A stretch of 64,000 nt of DNA from Mesorhizobium sp. INR15 (lineage in GTDB: Bacteria; Pseudomonadota; Alphaproteobacteria; Rhizobiales; Rhizobiaceae), in the NCBI RefSeq assembly GCF_015500075.1, contig NZ_CP045496.1:6148001-6212000 (forward strand), in the 5' to 3' direction. The position numbers and the translations under genes are program-made. Each line of letters opens with the position of its first letter. The first letter of the stretch is position 1. Of the stretch, positions 43,983 through 53,376 are shown piece by piece. Below the pieces are notes generated by a model. It made no database searches and was not told the origin of the DNA. It saw nothing but the letters and a program-made list of their open reading frames with translations.

Positions 43983-44050
43983 CTCAAGTGAGCACTTCTC
44001 AAGTGGGGTTGAATGCGGAGGGCTTGTGATTCCGCTCAAGCCCGCTTGAG
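43983..44050. promoter_or_regulatory. Repeated CTCAAG half-sites in the importer/amidase divergent gap
   Basis: CTCAAGTG occurs twice in direct orientation (43983-43990 and 43998-44005). It is followed by the palindrome CTCAAG-CCCG-CTTGAG (44035-44050). They lie in the 208-bp gap between the divergent binding-protein and amidase genes. They are candidate sites for the LysR (47114) or GntR (48050) regulator; which one is not evident. Confidence 0.45.
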
Positions 44051-44108
44051 GTGTTCTCACTGGCATCCGGCGCAGGCCTTGCCAGAAGTCACCGCCTGGA
44101 GGTGAAGG

Positions 44109-45449
44109 ATGGATACTGGGACGTTGGCTGGACAGGCACGCCTGTTGCTCGAACATAGGGAGACGCCGGACATGCTTGTCCGGGCAGCGCTGGACAAGGC
44201 CAAGGCGTCGACCGGCGTATTCATATGCTTGATGGAAAAGACCGCACTGGCCGAAGCAGCAGACGCTACGCGACGAAGGGCCGGTGGCGCGGCGCTCAGC
44301 GATTTCGATGGCATCCCATTCGCCGTCAAGGATCTGTTCGACGTCATGGGTTCGGTTACCACCGCTGGCTCTCGGACCAGGCTGGCCGTCCCCACGGCGC
44401 TGCGCGACAGCGCGATCGTGGCCAGGCTGCGCAAGCTCGGCATGATCCCGATCGGCAAGACCAATCTCAGCGAGTTCGCCTTTTCCGGTCTCGGCCTCAA
44501 TCCTCACTTTGGCACTCCCACCGCCTCGGGACATGAGGACCGTGCACCCGGCGGTTCTTCGTCGGGATCAGCCATCGCGGTCCAGCGTGGGATCGTGCCG
44601 GTTGCGCTTGGTACCGACACAGCGGGATCGGTGCGGATTCCAGCGGCCTTCAACGGTCTCGTCGGCTTTCGTCCTTCACGCGGACGCTATGAGATGCGCG
44701 GGGTTTATCCGCTGGCTGCCAGTTTCGACACCGCCGGGCCGATAACCAGAAGCATCGAGGACTGCGTGGCGATGGACGCCATGATGCGCGACGGCTCGCC
44801 GAGCAATGTGGCCCCGCCGCGCCACTTGATCATGGAGCAGGGCCTGCTTGATGATCCAGATGTCGAGCCGGCGGTTCGCCAGAATCTGCTGACGTTCGCC
44901 GATATGCTGCGCTCCGGCGGAGCGATCGTGGAGCAGCGCGCGATCCCCTCGATCGGCCGCGCCAGAGCGGCTATCAGCGAATTGGGCTGGCCTGGTGGTG
45001 TCGAGGCGGCGGCCTTTCATCGCAATCTGCTGGCGTCGAAGGACCGAGCGCTGGTCGACCCGCGTGTCGTCGTCCGGCTCGACATGGCAGCGACGACGCC
45101 TCCAGGGAACATGGACGCAATGCGGCGAATCCGGACGGAGCTGATCGACACGCTGCGCCGCGAGCTTGACGGCGCCGTTATGATCCAGCCGACCGTTCCG
45201 CACGTCGCGCCGCTGCTCAGCTCGCTGGCCAGCGACGATGACCTCTTCGCCAGGGTCAACTTGAAGACATTGTGGATGACGATGATTGGCAGTTTTCTCG
45301 ACATGCCAGGACTGGCGGTTCCTTCCGGGACCGACCCGCAAGGGTTGCCAACATCCGTGCTGCTGACGGGAGCGAGCGGTTCCGACGATGTGGTCCTGGC
45401 AGCGGGGCTGTTGGCGGCGCGCAGCCACGGCACTGATAGTTTTTCGTAA
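44109..45449 (+). CDS. Amidase signature family hydrolase
   Basis: A 446-residue amidase. The Ser-cisSer-Lys triad is visible: K74 (FAVKDLFDV), S150 (APGGSSSGSA) and nucleophile S174 (GTDTAGSVRIP). IGKTNLSEFAF is another family landmark. Such enzymes hydrolyse amides, carbamoyl or ureido groups in the cytoplasm. GGAGGTGAAGG immediately precedes the ATG, a strong ribosome site. It is the first gene of a plus-strand operon with DUF1989 and a deacetylase-fold enzyme, divergent from the BMP importer. The gene set resembles late steps of N-heterocycle breakdown, for example allophanate- or ureide-type cleavage, but the substrate is unknown. Confidence 0.92.
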   Translation: MDTGTLAGQARLLLEHRETPDMLVRAALDKAKASTGVFICLMEKTALAEAADATRRRAGGAALSDFDGIPFAVKDLFDVMGSVTTAGSRTRLAVPTALRDSAIVARLRKLGMIPIGKTNLSEFAFSGLGLNPHFGTPTASGHEDRAPGGSSSGSAIAVQRGIVPVALGTDTAGSVRIPAAFNGLVGFRPSRGRYEMRGVYPLAASFDTAGPITRSIEDCVAMDAMMRDGSPSNVAPPRHLIMEQGLLDDPDVEPAVRQNLLTFADMLRSGGAIVEQRAIPSIGRARAAISELGWPGGVEAAAFHRNLLASKDRALVDPRVVVRLDMAATTPPGNMDAMRRIRTELIDTLRRELDGAVMIQPTVPHVAPLLSSLASDDDLFARVNLKTLWMTMIGSFLDMPGLAVPSGTDPQGLPTSVLLTGASGSDDVVLAAGLLAARSHGTDSFS

Positions 45450-45523
45450 CACCCGTTGAAATTATCCCATTCGTGCGCGCCTGTTCCCAATGGCAATGAT
45501 GGCGGCCATCGAAGGAGACAACC

Positions 45524-46213
45524 ATGGCGCCATCTCAGACAATGAGCGAAACCCGCAAACCCGACAGCATCGCCTCAGGCAGGGTATCCGAAAACGGCAT
45601 TCCAGTCCTCGGACAGCTTTACGAGATCCCCGCCCGAGAAGGGTGCGCCGTCGTTGTCGCTGCTGGGCAGTTGCTCACCATCATCAACACCCATGGTTCG
45701 CAAGTCTGCGATTTCTGGGCTTTCAATGCTGCCGATTTGAATGAATTTTCGTCGATGCCGCATCAACACGCGGTGACGAGCGGGATCGGACTGCGCAAGG
45801 GAAACGCGCTGGTGAGCAATGCCCGCCGACCGCTCATGACCGTGATCGAGGATACGTCGCCAGGCGTCCACGACACGGTTGTGGCCGCCTGCGACGTCCA
45901 TCGCTATCGCCAGTTGGGCGCGCATGGCTACCACAGGAATTGCACGGATAATTTCAAACAGGCGCTGCAGGCCATCGGCCAACAGCCTGTCACGGTGCCA
46001 GCACCACTCAACATCTGGATGAACACGCCAGTCGCGGCCGATGGATCGATCTCCTGGCTGGCGCCGGTCTCATCCAGGGGTGACCGGTTCGTGCTTCGCG
46101 CCGAGATGGATGTCATTGCGGTCATGTCGGCGTGCCCGCAGGACATGGTTCCGATCAATGGCGCCGACCAGATGCCGCAACGCCTGGCTTTCATCGTTGC
46201 AGAGGGGGAATGA
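45524..46213 (+). CDS. DUF1989 (urea-carboxylase-associated family) protein, second copy
   Basis: A 229-residue DUF1989 protein paralogous to the one at 30145. Shared landmarks are LLTIINTHGSQVCDFWAF near residue 47, DTSPGVHDTVVAACDVHRY near 105 and NCTDNFKQAL near 137, plus NIWMNTPV. AAGGAGA lies 6 nt before the ATG. It is followed 4 bp later by the deacetylase-fold gene. The family includes deiminases acting on carboxyguanidine; here it accompanies an amidase and a PuuE-like enzyme, so a role on a ureido- or amidino-type intermediate is an inference. Confidence 0.88.
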   Translation: MAPSQTMSETRKPDSIASGRVSENGIPVLGQLYEIPAREGCAVVVAAGQLLTIINTHGSQVCDFWAFNAADLNEFSSMPHQHAVTSGIGLRKGNALVSNARRPLMTVIEDTSPGVHDTVVAACDVHRYRQLGAHGYHRNCTDNFKQALQAIGQQPVTVPAPLNIWMNTPVAADGSISWLAPVSSRGDRFVLRAEMDVIAVMSACPQDMVPINGADQMPQRLAFIVAEGE

Positions 46214-46217
46214 TCAG

Positions 46218-47135
46218 ATGATCCTCAACCCAATAGCCTGGCCGAACGGGGCACGTTGCGCATGCTCGATATCGTTCGACATGGATGCCGACAGCCTGAT
46301 CCACATCGCCAGGCCGCGCGACGGTTTCAATCGGCTCTACCCCATCACCATGGGCCGCTATGGCCCGACAGTGGCGATACCCCGCATCCTCGAAACCTAT
46401 CGACGCCTGGGGCTGAAACAATCGTTCTTCATACCCGCCTGGGCGATGCAACAATACCCGCAGGCAGTGGAAGCAATCCTGCGTGACGGCCACGAGATCG
46501 GCCATCACGGGTTCCTGCATGAGGATCCCACGACCATCACGCAGTCGGAACAGCGCCACTGGTTCGAGCAGGCCCTGGACGTCCATCTGCGCATGACAGG
46601 GCGGAAACCGACGGGCTATCGGGCACCGGTCTACAACGTCACCCAGGGAACCATCGACCTGCTTATCGAGCATGGTTTCAGCTACGATTCCTCCTTGATG
46701 GCCGATGACATTCCCTACCTCATGAAATCAGGGGCCGGTGAGCTCTTCGAGGTGCCGCCACACTGGGGCAACGACGACTGGCCGGCCTTCGCCCATTTCG
46801 AGGAGATCGGCTATATGATGCCGGTACGCTCGCCCTCGATTGGCCTGTCGGCATTCTTCGAGGAATTCGAGGCACAGTATGAAGCTGGTGGCCTGTGGAT
46901 GCCGGTCTGGCATCCCTTCCTGACCGGCCGGCTGGCGCGCTGGCGGCTGGTGGAAAAATTCATCGAAAAGATTCTGACCACCCACGATATCTGGTTTGCA
47001 CCGCTTGCCGAAATCGTTGCGCATGTCGACGCTTTCCGGCGCTCTGGCGGCGGCGTGCGTGTGGAGGCCCTGCCTTACTATGACGGACCGGTAGCGCTCA
47101 TGAATGAACCTCGTCAGGCGGCGAGGCTGTTATAG
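46218..47135 (+). CDS. Polysaccharide-deacetylase-fold hydrolase (PuuE / HpPgdA-like)
   Basis: A 305-residue NodB-fold hydrolase. D21 in SISFDMDADS is the expected catalytic acid, H97 and H101 in GHEIGHHGFLHE are metal ligands, and GYRAPVYN is the third family motif. There is no signal peptide, so it acts in the cytoplasm rather than on cell wall. Cytoplasmic relatives include PuuE-type allantoinase and cyclic-imide hydrolases, which open N-heterocycles. The ATG at 46218 follows GAGGGGG, 4 bp after the DUF1989 stop; longer frames overlap that gene. The 3' end overlaps the convergent LysR gene by 22 bp. Confidence 0.88.
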   Translation: MILNPIAWPNGARCACSISFDMDADSLIHIARPRDGFNRLYPITMGRYGPTVAIPRILETYRRLGLKQSFFIPAWAMQQYPQAVEAILRDGHEIGHHGFLHEDPTTITQSEQRHWFEQALDVHLRMTGRKPTGYRAPVYNVTQGTIDLLIEHGFSYDSSLMADDIPYLMKSGAGELFEVPPHWGNDDWPAFAHFEEIGYMMPVRSPSIGLSAFFEEFEAQYEAGGLWMPVWHPFLTGRLARWRLVEKFIEKILTTHDIWFAPLAEIVAHVDAFRRSGGGVRVEALPYYDGPVALMNEPRQAARLL

Positions 47136-48034
47136 GCATTGGTGAAATCGGCAGCCTCGCCTCGCAGCCAGTCGGTGAATTTTCCGATTGTGCGCTTGGT
47201 CCGTCGGGTCGGAACGAAGGCGACGCGGTAGCTGAATCCGGGCAGGTCGGGCCCGTCGATCCGAGCGAGGCGGCCATTTTCGATACCTTCGGCGACCATC
47301 ACGCTGGAGCAAAGAAGTGGCCCGAAGCTGCGTTCCATGGCGTGCAGGGCAAGACTTTCGTCATTGATCCAGGACAGCCTGCAGTCCTCGCCACCCGTCT
47401 TGCCAGCGGCGCGCAGCCATTTCGCCCAGGTCGGGCAGTCGATTGACCTGTTGTGCCATTGGTAGGCGAGCAAGGGGCGCGTCATGTAGTCCTCGATCCT
47501 GGTCGAGACCCTGGTATCGGCCGGGATGGCGACAGCTGCGTGATAGACGTCTGTCAGAAGCGGCAACGAGGAGAGTTCATCACCCGCCGGCATCCCGTAT
47601 CGGATCGCCACGTCGGCGTTGGCCGTACGCAGGTCGACCAGCGCGTCCGATCCCTCGACATTCACACTCAGCCCGGGATACGATCGTGTAAAGCTGGAGA
47701 GCCTGGGCATCAGCCAGCGCTCCGCGAAGGCGCGCGTCGTGGTCACGGTCAACGTATCGCCCTGGCTCCTGTCCTCCAGTTCCTCGAATGCCTCGGCGAA
47801 CCTGTCGAAGCCGTCTCGCAGCACCGGATAGAGCCTCTCTCCGAGCAAGGTCAGTGCGACGGCCCTCGGTGTGCGTTCGAACAGCTTCTGGCCGATCTGC
47901 TCCTCGAGATGGCGGATCTGGTGCGAGATCGCGGTCACCGTCACACACAGTTCCGACGCCGCCGCCGTGAAGCTGCGGTTGCGGGCGGCAGCCTCGAATG
48001 CGCGGATGGCGTTCAGGGGCGGAATCTTGCGCAT
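47114..48034 (-). CDS. LysR-family transcriptional regulator (GcvA-like)
   Basis: A 306-residue LysR protein. Residues 5-65 hold the helix-turn-helix (AFEAAARNRSFTAAASEL, then HQIRHLEEQIGQKLFER). Residues 90-295 form the periplasmic-binding-like effector domain. The PPLNAIRAFEAAAR opening and the long effector domain are typical of the GcvA branch. GGAG lies upstream of the ATG. It is convergent with the deacetylase gene and lies 15 bp after the GntR gene on the same strand. It probably controls the amidase operon or the BMP importer. Confidence 0.93.
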   Translation of the reverse strand: MRKIPPLNAIRAFEAAARNRSFTAAASELCVTVTAISHQIRHLEEQIGQKLFERTPRAVALTLLGERLYPVLRDGFDRFAEAFEELEDRSQGDTLTVTTTRAFAERWLMPRLSSFTRSYPGLSVNVEGSDALVDLRTANADVAIRYGMPAGDELSSLPLLTDVYHAAVAIPADTRVSTRIEDYMTRPLLAYQWHNRSIDCPTWAKWLRAAGKTGGEDCRLSWINDESLALHAMERSFGPLLCSSVMVAEGIENGRLARIDGPDLPGFSYRVAFVPTRRTKRTIGKFTDWLRGEAADFTNAYNSLAA

Positions 48035-48049
48035 GGCGATCTCCGTTGC

Positions 48050-49060
48050 TCAGACAATTCGTTGCAGGTACGGCGCGACGTCGGGCTCGGGTAGAATCGA
48101 GAGCACCTTGAGCCGGTCCAGGGTGCGGCGGCCTTCGTTTCGCAGATGTGTGGAGAGGCGGGCGGCCGCGGTGTCGAACTCGCCCGCCAGCAGTTTGTCG
48201 ATGATTTCCGCATGCTCGGCGAAGGTGGCATCGTCCCTGTGGATGCCTATGGATTGCGCAAACAGCGCGTCCACGATCATCGGCAGGCGGCAGCCGTGCA
48301 AGATGTGACTCATGCGCCTGTTGTCGAAGTGCCGCAGACACGAGATGTGAAGGTCGCGCTCGATGCTCTCGATGACATGCCTGGCGATCTTCCCCTCGGT
48401 CGCCATGGCGTCTGAAACGGTCTCGCGCATGACCTCCAGTTCAGAGTGGCTCAGATAGGGCGCCGACTGGTTCAGGGCATAGGGTTCAAGCAGCATGCGG
48501 ACCTCACGATCCTGAGCGATCGCCTGCGCCGTGACCGGTCCAACAAGCCATGGCGAGTGAAGGGTCTTCTCGACAAGACCGGATTCGCGCAGGCGCCAAA
48601 GCACTTCCCGTGCGATCGGGCGACTGACGCCAAAAACGTCGGCGAGCTGCTGCTCATCAACCCGGTAGTGACCAAACGCGATGGCTACCATTATGTCGGC
48701 CTCGACGCTGTCGATCATCTGGTCCGCCGCGGGCTTCCCGTCCGGCTTGACCGCGTCGTCCAGGATGAAATCCCGCCCGGACAGATTTCGCTTGATCGGT
48801 GGCGCGCCGGCTGGCCGGCCCGCGATCATGAACCCGCGGCCGTCGAACCGTTCGAGGAGGCCTACCTCAGCGAGTGCCGACATGGCCTTGCGTACGGTCG
48901 CCCGGCTGGTGTCGAAGGCGAGCGAAACCGGGCCTTCCAGCAGAATCAGCCCTGGCTCAAGCGAACCTGTCCTGATCGCCGACGCAATCTGGACGGCGCA
49001 CCGCTTGTAGAGGGCACCCGCGTTCTGCTTGTCCGAGTTGTCTGCAATCGAGCTTCGCAT
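48050..49060 (-). CDS. GntR-family regulator with two winged-helix domains
   Basis: A 336-residue regulator with an unusual double N-terminus. A first winged helix spans about 15-80 (AFDTSRATVRKAMSALAEVG, then LLERFDGRGFMIAG). A second spans about 115-175 (DEQQLADVFGVSRPIAREVL, then GLVEKTLHSPWLVG). A helical FCD-type ligand domain spans about 180-320. The usual FadR-type protein of about 230 residues has only one. It is followed 15 bp later by the LysR gene and is divergent from the orphan solute-binding protein gene. No good ribosome site is seen before the ATG. Confidence 0.85.
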   Translation of the reverse strand: MRSSIADNSDKQNAGALYKRCAVQIASAIRTGSLEPGLILLEGPVSLAFDTSRATVRKAMSALAEVGLLERFDGRGFMIAGRPAGAPPIKRNLSGRDFILDDAVKPDGKPAADQMIDSVEADIMVAIAFGHYRVDEQQLADVFGVSRPIAREVLWRLRESGLVEKTLHSPWLVGPVTAQAIAQDREVRMLLEPYALNQSAPYLSHSELEVMRETVSDAMATEGKIARHVIESIERDLHISCLRHFDNRRMSHILHGCRLPMIVDALFAQSIGIHRDDATFAEHAEIIDKLLAGEFDTAAARLSTHLRNEGRRTLDRLKVLSILPEPDVAPYLQRIV

Positions 49061-49091
49061 TTAATCCATCGCGACGGGAGCAGGCAGGCTC

Positions 49092-49141
49092 CATCATTTC
49101 GATCCTGATAGGCTCTCACAAAAAATGATGCTTGTAAACAA
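49092..49141. promoter_or_regulatory. Inverted repeats in the GntR / solute-binding divergent gap
   Basis: CATCATTT (49092-49099) and AAATGATG (49123-49130) are perfect 8-bp arms 23 bp apart. TTGTAAACAA (49132-49141) is a second, short palindrome of the TTGT-ACAA type that FCD-type GntR proteins often bind. The stretch is AT-rich and lies in the 126-bp divergent gap. It is a candidate autoregulatory site for the two-domain GntR protein. Confidence 0.4.
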
Positions 49142-49186
49142 TAGTCGTATTTTGCATTGTGGAGACTGGCCGAAGGATCTCCTGTC

Positions 49187-50404
49187 ATGCACGCTCGACC
49201 CGATCCACTATCCCGCCCCGCCATTCGCACCACGCAGCGTGTTCTAAGGGTGCTTGGAACAGCCTCCACGGTGCTTGAACCTATCCTTCGGCAGGCGAAA
49301 GCCGATCTCGGCTTCACGGTCGAGGGCAAGGTACTCGATGGCAATGTTGCCCATCAGGTGGGCGTCGTCGCGCCTGAGAGCTTTGACGTTTACGATCAAT
49401 GGTTTCACAACCTCGAATTTGTCTGGACGGCGCACTCCATCCGTCCGATCGAAATCGAACGGATCAAGAAGTGGGGCGATGTTGGTGAACTCGCCCTGAC
49501 CGGCAAGGCCAATGAAACCCTCCCATCGGTGCCGGGGGGCGCGCCGAACAGGCTGCTTTACGTGCAAGGTGATGGGCGCCTTTCAGACACGCCGGCCGAA
49601 CGGATCAGCATGCTGCCGCTCAGCCACTGCGCCGACAGTTTCGGTTATCGGCGCGAGTTGCTGCCAGATGGAGCCGACATCGGCGCGGAGAGCTGGGCGT
49701 GGCTGCTTGATCCCGCGTGGAAACGCGCGACGCTGCAGAACAATGCTTCGATCGGCGCCATCGATGCCGTGCTTGCCGTGCGCGCCGCCGGCCTCGTCGA
49801 GTTCCGCGACCCGGGCAATCTGTCCATCGCCGAAATCGACGCGCTCATGGACATCCTGATGTCCTTGCGCCGGCGTGGGCACTTCCCGCATTTCTGGGAA
49901 ACCCAGTCGCAATCAGCCGAGCTCTTTGCCAGGGGCCGGGCCCGTATCGGCAGCATCTGGTCGTCGGCTCTGGTGCTGCCAGCACTACAAGGCATCAACT
50001 TCAGGACCGCGGTGCCCAGGGAAGGCTATCGCGGCTGGTTTGGCGGCATGTCGATATCACGCCATGCCGAAGGAAATACACTCGACATGGCTTACGAGTA
50101 TCTCAACTGGTGGCTTGACGGTTGGCCAGGCGCGGTCGTCGCCCGTCACGGGTATTACTTCTCGGCGCCCAACCTCGTACGCCAACATCTGACGGTGGCG
50201 GAATGGGACTACTGGTACGAAGGCCGGGCGGCCTCGGAGGACCTTCCTGGGCCATCTGGTGACCCCGTCATCGCACGGGGCCACGTCAGGGAGGGAGGCT
50301 CCTACCAGGAACGCATATCAAGGATTGCGATCTGGAATGCGGTGATGGACGAGCACAACTATCTCGTCAGGCGATGGCATGATTTCCTGAGTTTCCGCCG
50401 CTAA
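49187..50404 (+). CDS. PotD-like extracellular solute-binding protein without a signal peptide
   Basis: A 405-residue protein of the bacterial solute-binding family 1, similar to polyamine-binding PotD-type proteins: DLGFTVEGKVLDGN opening, SWAWLLDPAWKRATL hinge, GIDAVLAV-like IGAIDAVLAVRAAG, and ARIGSIWSS. No hydrophobic signal sequence precedes the mature-like start, and upstream extension to TTG at 49157 does not add one. AAGGA lies 9 nt before the ATG. No permease or ATPase gene of the matching type is nearby. It may be a cytoplasmic ligand-binding or sensor protein, or a decayed importer component. It is divergent from the GntR gene. Confidence 0.75.
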   Translation: MHARPDPLSRPAIRTTQRVLRVLGTASTVLEPILRQAKADLGFTVEGKVLDGNVAHQVGVVAPESFDVYDQWFHNLEFVWTAHSIRPIEIERIKKWGDVGELALTGKANETLPSVPGGAPNRLLYVQGDGRLSDTPAERISMLPLSHCADSFGYRRELLPDGADIGAESWAWLLDPAWKRATLQNNASIGAIDAVLAVRAAGLVEFRDPGNLSIAEIDALMDILMSLRRRGHFPHFWETQSQSAELFARGRARIGSIWSSALVLPALQGINFRTAVPREGYRGWFGGMSISRHAEGNTLDMAYEYLNWWLDGWPGAVVARHGYYFSAPNLVRQHLTVAEWDYWYEGRAASEDLPGPSGDPVIARGHVREGGSYQERISRIAIWNAVMDEHNYLVRRWHDFLSFRR

Positions 50405-50461
50405 GTCGGGCGGCGGGGAAACCGCGGCGCGGCTGATTGGCTATGCCCTCGCCATACGTTC

Positions 50462-51124
50462 TCAGGCAGCCGCCTTAAGGACGGATGCGATCGAACTGGC
50501 AAGTGCCTTTGCCTTTGCCTCAGCCGCTTCGACCGACTTGGCGCGCCGCTCGCCACCGAATTCCTCGAATTCCGCTGAGATCGTGTGGATTTCGGAGGCG
50601 CCAAGATAGTGCGCGCATGCGGCAATACCGGGATCCAATGCGTTCATGTGACGCCGGACGCCGTCCTCGAACCCGAATTCGCCGCGCGAGGACAAAACAA
50701 CCAGCGTCTTGCCGCCCAGGATTGGTTCGATTGGGAAGTCGCCGCGTTCCAGATCAAACGAGAATGTACGCCCGATCCGGGCGATCTGGTCAAACCAGGC
50801 TTTGAGGGCGGCGGGCATATTGTAGTTGTACATCGGCGCCCCAAGCACGATCACATCGGCCTTCTCGATTTCGTCGATGAGCTCATCGGAAAAGGCGAGT
50901 GTCGCCTTCATGGCCTCGCTGCGCGCCTCCGGCCTGGTGAAGGCGGCCGCGATCCAGTTTTGCGTCATGAACGGTGGGGGATTGGTGCCAACGTCGCGAT
51001 AGATCACGTCGTCCTGACCGCGTTCGGTGAGCCAGGCATCGACGAACAACTTGCTCAGCCGGCGGGAATGCGATCGCGCGACCCGAGCGCTCGAGTCGAT
51101 GTGAAGTATGGTACGCTTTGCCAT
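50462..51124 (-). CDS. azoR: FMN-dependent NADH-azoreductase / quinone reductase
   Basis: A 220-residue flavodoxin-fold reductase. It has ILHIDSSARVARSHSRRLS at the N-terminus (phosphate-binding loop for FMN) and the family hallmark APMYNYNMPAALKAWFDQI near residue 96. LSSRGEFGFEDG near 145 is the second flavin loop. Such enzymes reduce quinones, azo dyes or nitro compounds with NADH in the cytoplasm. AGAGGTGG precedes the ATG. It is convergent with the solute-binding gene and followed upstream by about 800 bp without genes. It shows no obvious link to either neighbouring locus. Confidence 0.93.
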   Translation of the reverse strand: MAKRTILHIDSSARVARSHSRRLSKLFVDAWLTERGQDDVIYRDVGTNPPPFMTQNWIAAAFTRPEARSEAMKATLAFSDELIDEIEKADVIVLGAPMYNYNMPAALKAWFDQIARIGRTFSFDLERGDFPIEPILGGKTLVVLSSRGEFGFEDGVRRHMNALDPGIAACAHYLGASEIHTISAEFEEFGGERRAKSVEAAEAKAKALASSIASVLKAAA

Positions 51125-51925
51125 CTGGCCACCTCTGTAGATTGAAGATGATCAGAGTTATCGTGGCGACCTCCCAGGCGCAAAATCGAACGTCTCAAGT
51201 GCCTATGAATAGGGCTCAACCGTGGCGGTCCTCAAGAGTTGACGCGACGGCGATGCCCGGCCCATTGGGGCGGCGCAGCGTCCAACAGCGTTGCCCGCCA
51301 CGGCAATTGGGATGGTCGGCCGGTATCTGGCCGGCAGCAGCCCCCTTGGTTCGAGCGTTGAAAATCGCCGATGCACCAGGCACCCAGCCAAGACGGAACC
51401 GGCTAGGAAGCCTTTGTCTATTCGTGTCATCAGCGACGACCGCCTAGCGGACATTGGCCCGTCCGCCGCGAATGAAAGAAAGCTCGGCGGATCTTCGCCT
51501 TGGCGCTTTACATTCCTCCCTTCTCGCAACGCGCTTCAATCTGGACCCCCAAGGCAAAATACAGTCAGTTCAAGCCTCAAAGGTCGCCCATCACAGCCAT
51601 CATGCGAAAGCTCATCATTTTCGCAAACCCACTACTTAGGGACGGACGCAATTGCGCTCCAACCCCTCCTTGGCCAACACGGATACTATAACAATGATCC
51701 AGAGGGCACGACTGCACCCAGATGCCACATGTCGTTCGATGACGTCAGCTTTCGGCGCAGACGGCGCGTAAGTCGGCAACAATGTCTTTTGCACGAGCGG
51801 CGCATCATTTCAAAGGAGACGACGATGCCGCGAGCGAGCGGAACCTCCTCGACTTATCGCCGGCTGGCAATGGAAAGCAGCCGGCGCCAGATTGACGACA
51901 AATCAAGACAATGGAGCCACGTTCC
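51125..51925. other. Stretch of about 800 bp with no recognisable gene
   Basis: Between the azoreductase start and the livF stop no frame shows a known motif, a good ribosome site and coding-like composition together. The longest frames read as low-complexity Arg/Ser-rich text. Composition from about 51520 on is more AT-rich than the surrounding genes. It may be a decayed gene or long promoter region; I see no repeat ends or transposase fragment. Confidence 0.5.
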
Positions 51926-52626
<701 letters not shown>

Positions 52627-52627
<1 letters not shown>

Positions 52628-53376
52628 CAGGCATGTCCTCCGAGATAGGCTTGGCGGACCGCGGGATCGGCCATCACCTCGGCCGCGCCGCCAAACGCCA
52701 GCGGGCGCCCGCGGTCCTGCACATAAAGCGTCGGGCAGATGCGCATGACCTCGCGCAAATTGTGCTCGATCAGAAGGATCGTCTGGCCGCGAGCATTGAG
52801 GTCGCGGATGAGGTCAGCGAGCGAATGAGCCTCGGCCTGGTTGAGCCCCGCCAGAGGTTCATCAAGGAGCAGAAGCTTCGGATCCAGAGCCATCGCGCGA
52901 GCCATTTCCAGGCGCTTGCGCACGCCGAGCGGCATCGTGCCGGGAAAGTGATCGACGACGTCGCCCAGCCCGACAAGCCCCAGTAATTCCCGTGCCCTGG
53001 CCCTTTCCGGTCCGCGGTCGGTCCGGACCATCGCCAGCAGAGGATTTCTGGTCTTGCCGGAGCCACAGGCAAGCGCGACATTGTCGAGCAGCGTCATCCC
53101 GGCGAGTGGCTGGACGATCTGCTGGGCGAAGGCGAGGCCCGCCTGGACGCGGACGTTGATCGGCCAGCCGGTGATGTCCCTGCCGAGCAGCAGAACGTCG
53201 CCTTCGGTCGGTTTCACGATGCCGGTGACGACGCGCATCAAGGTGGTCTTGCCGGCACCGTTTGGTCCGATGAAGCCGATGAGTTCGCCATCGTTGATGG
53301 TCAGCGATGCATCCTGGACGGCGACGACACCACCGAACCGGACCGTGACTTTGCGAACTTCGAGGACCTTGCTCAT
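52627..53376 (-). CDS. Branched-chain amino acid-type ABC importer ATPase (LivG-like), system 2
   Basis: A 249-residue ATPase: Walker A GPNGAGKTT, a signature-like MPLGVRKRLEMARAM, Walker B LLLLDEPLAGLNQ and switch IEHNLREVM. The ATG at 53376 (MSKVLEVRKV) is the family start; upstream in-frame sequence is out of the LivM frame and unrelated. It overlaps LivM by 4 bp and LivF by 1 bp. Confidence 0.93.
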
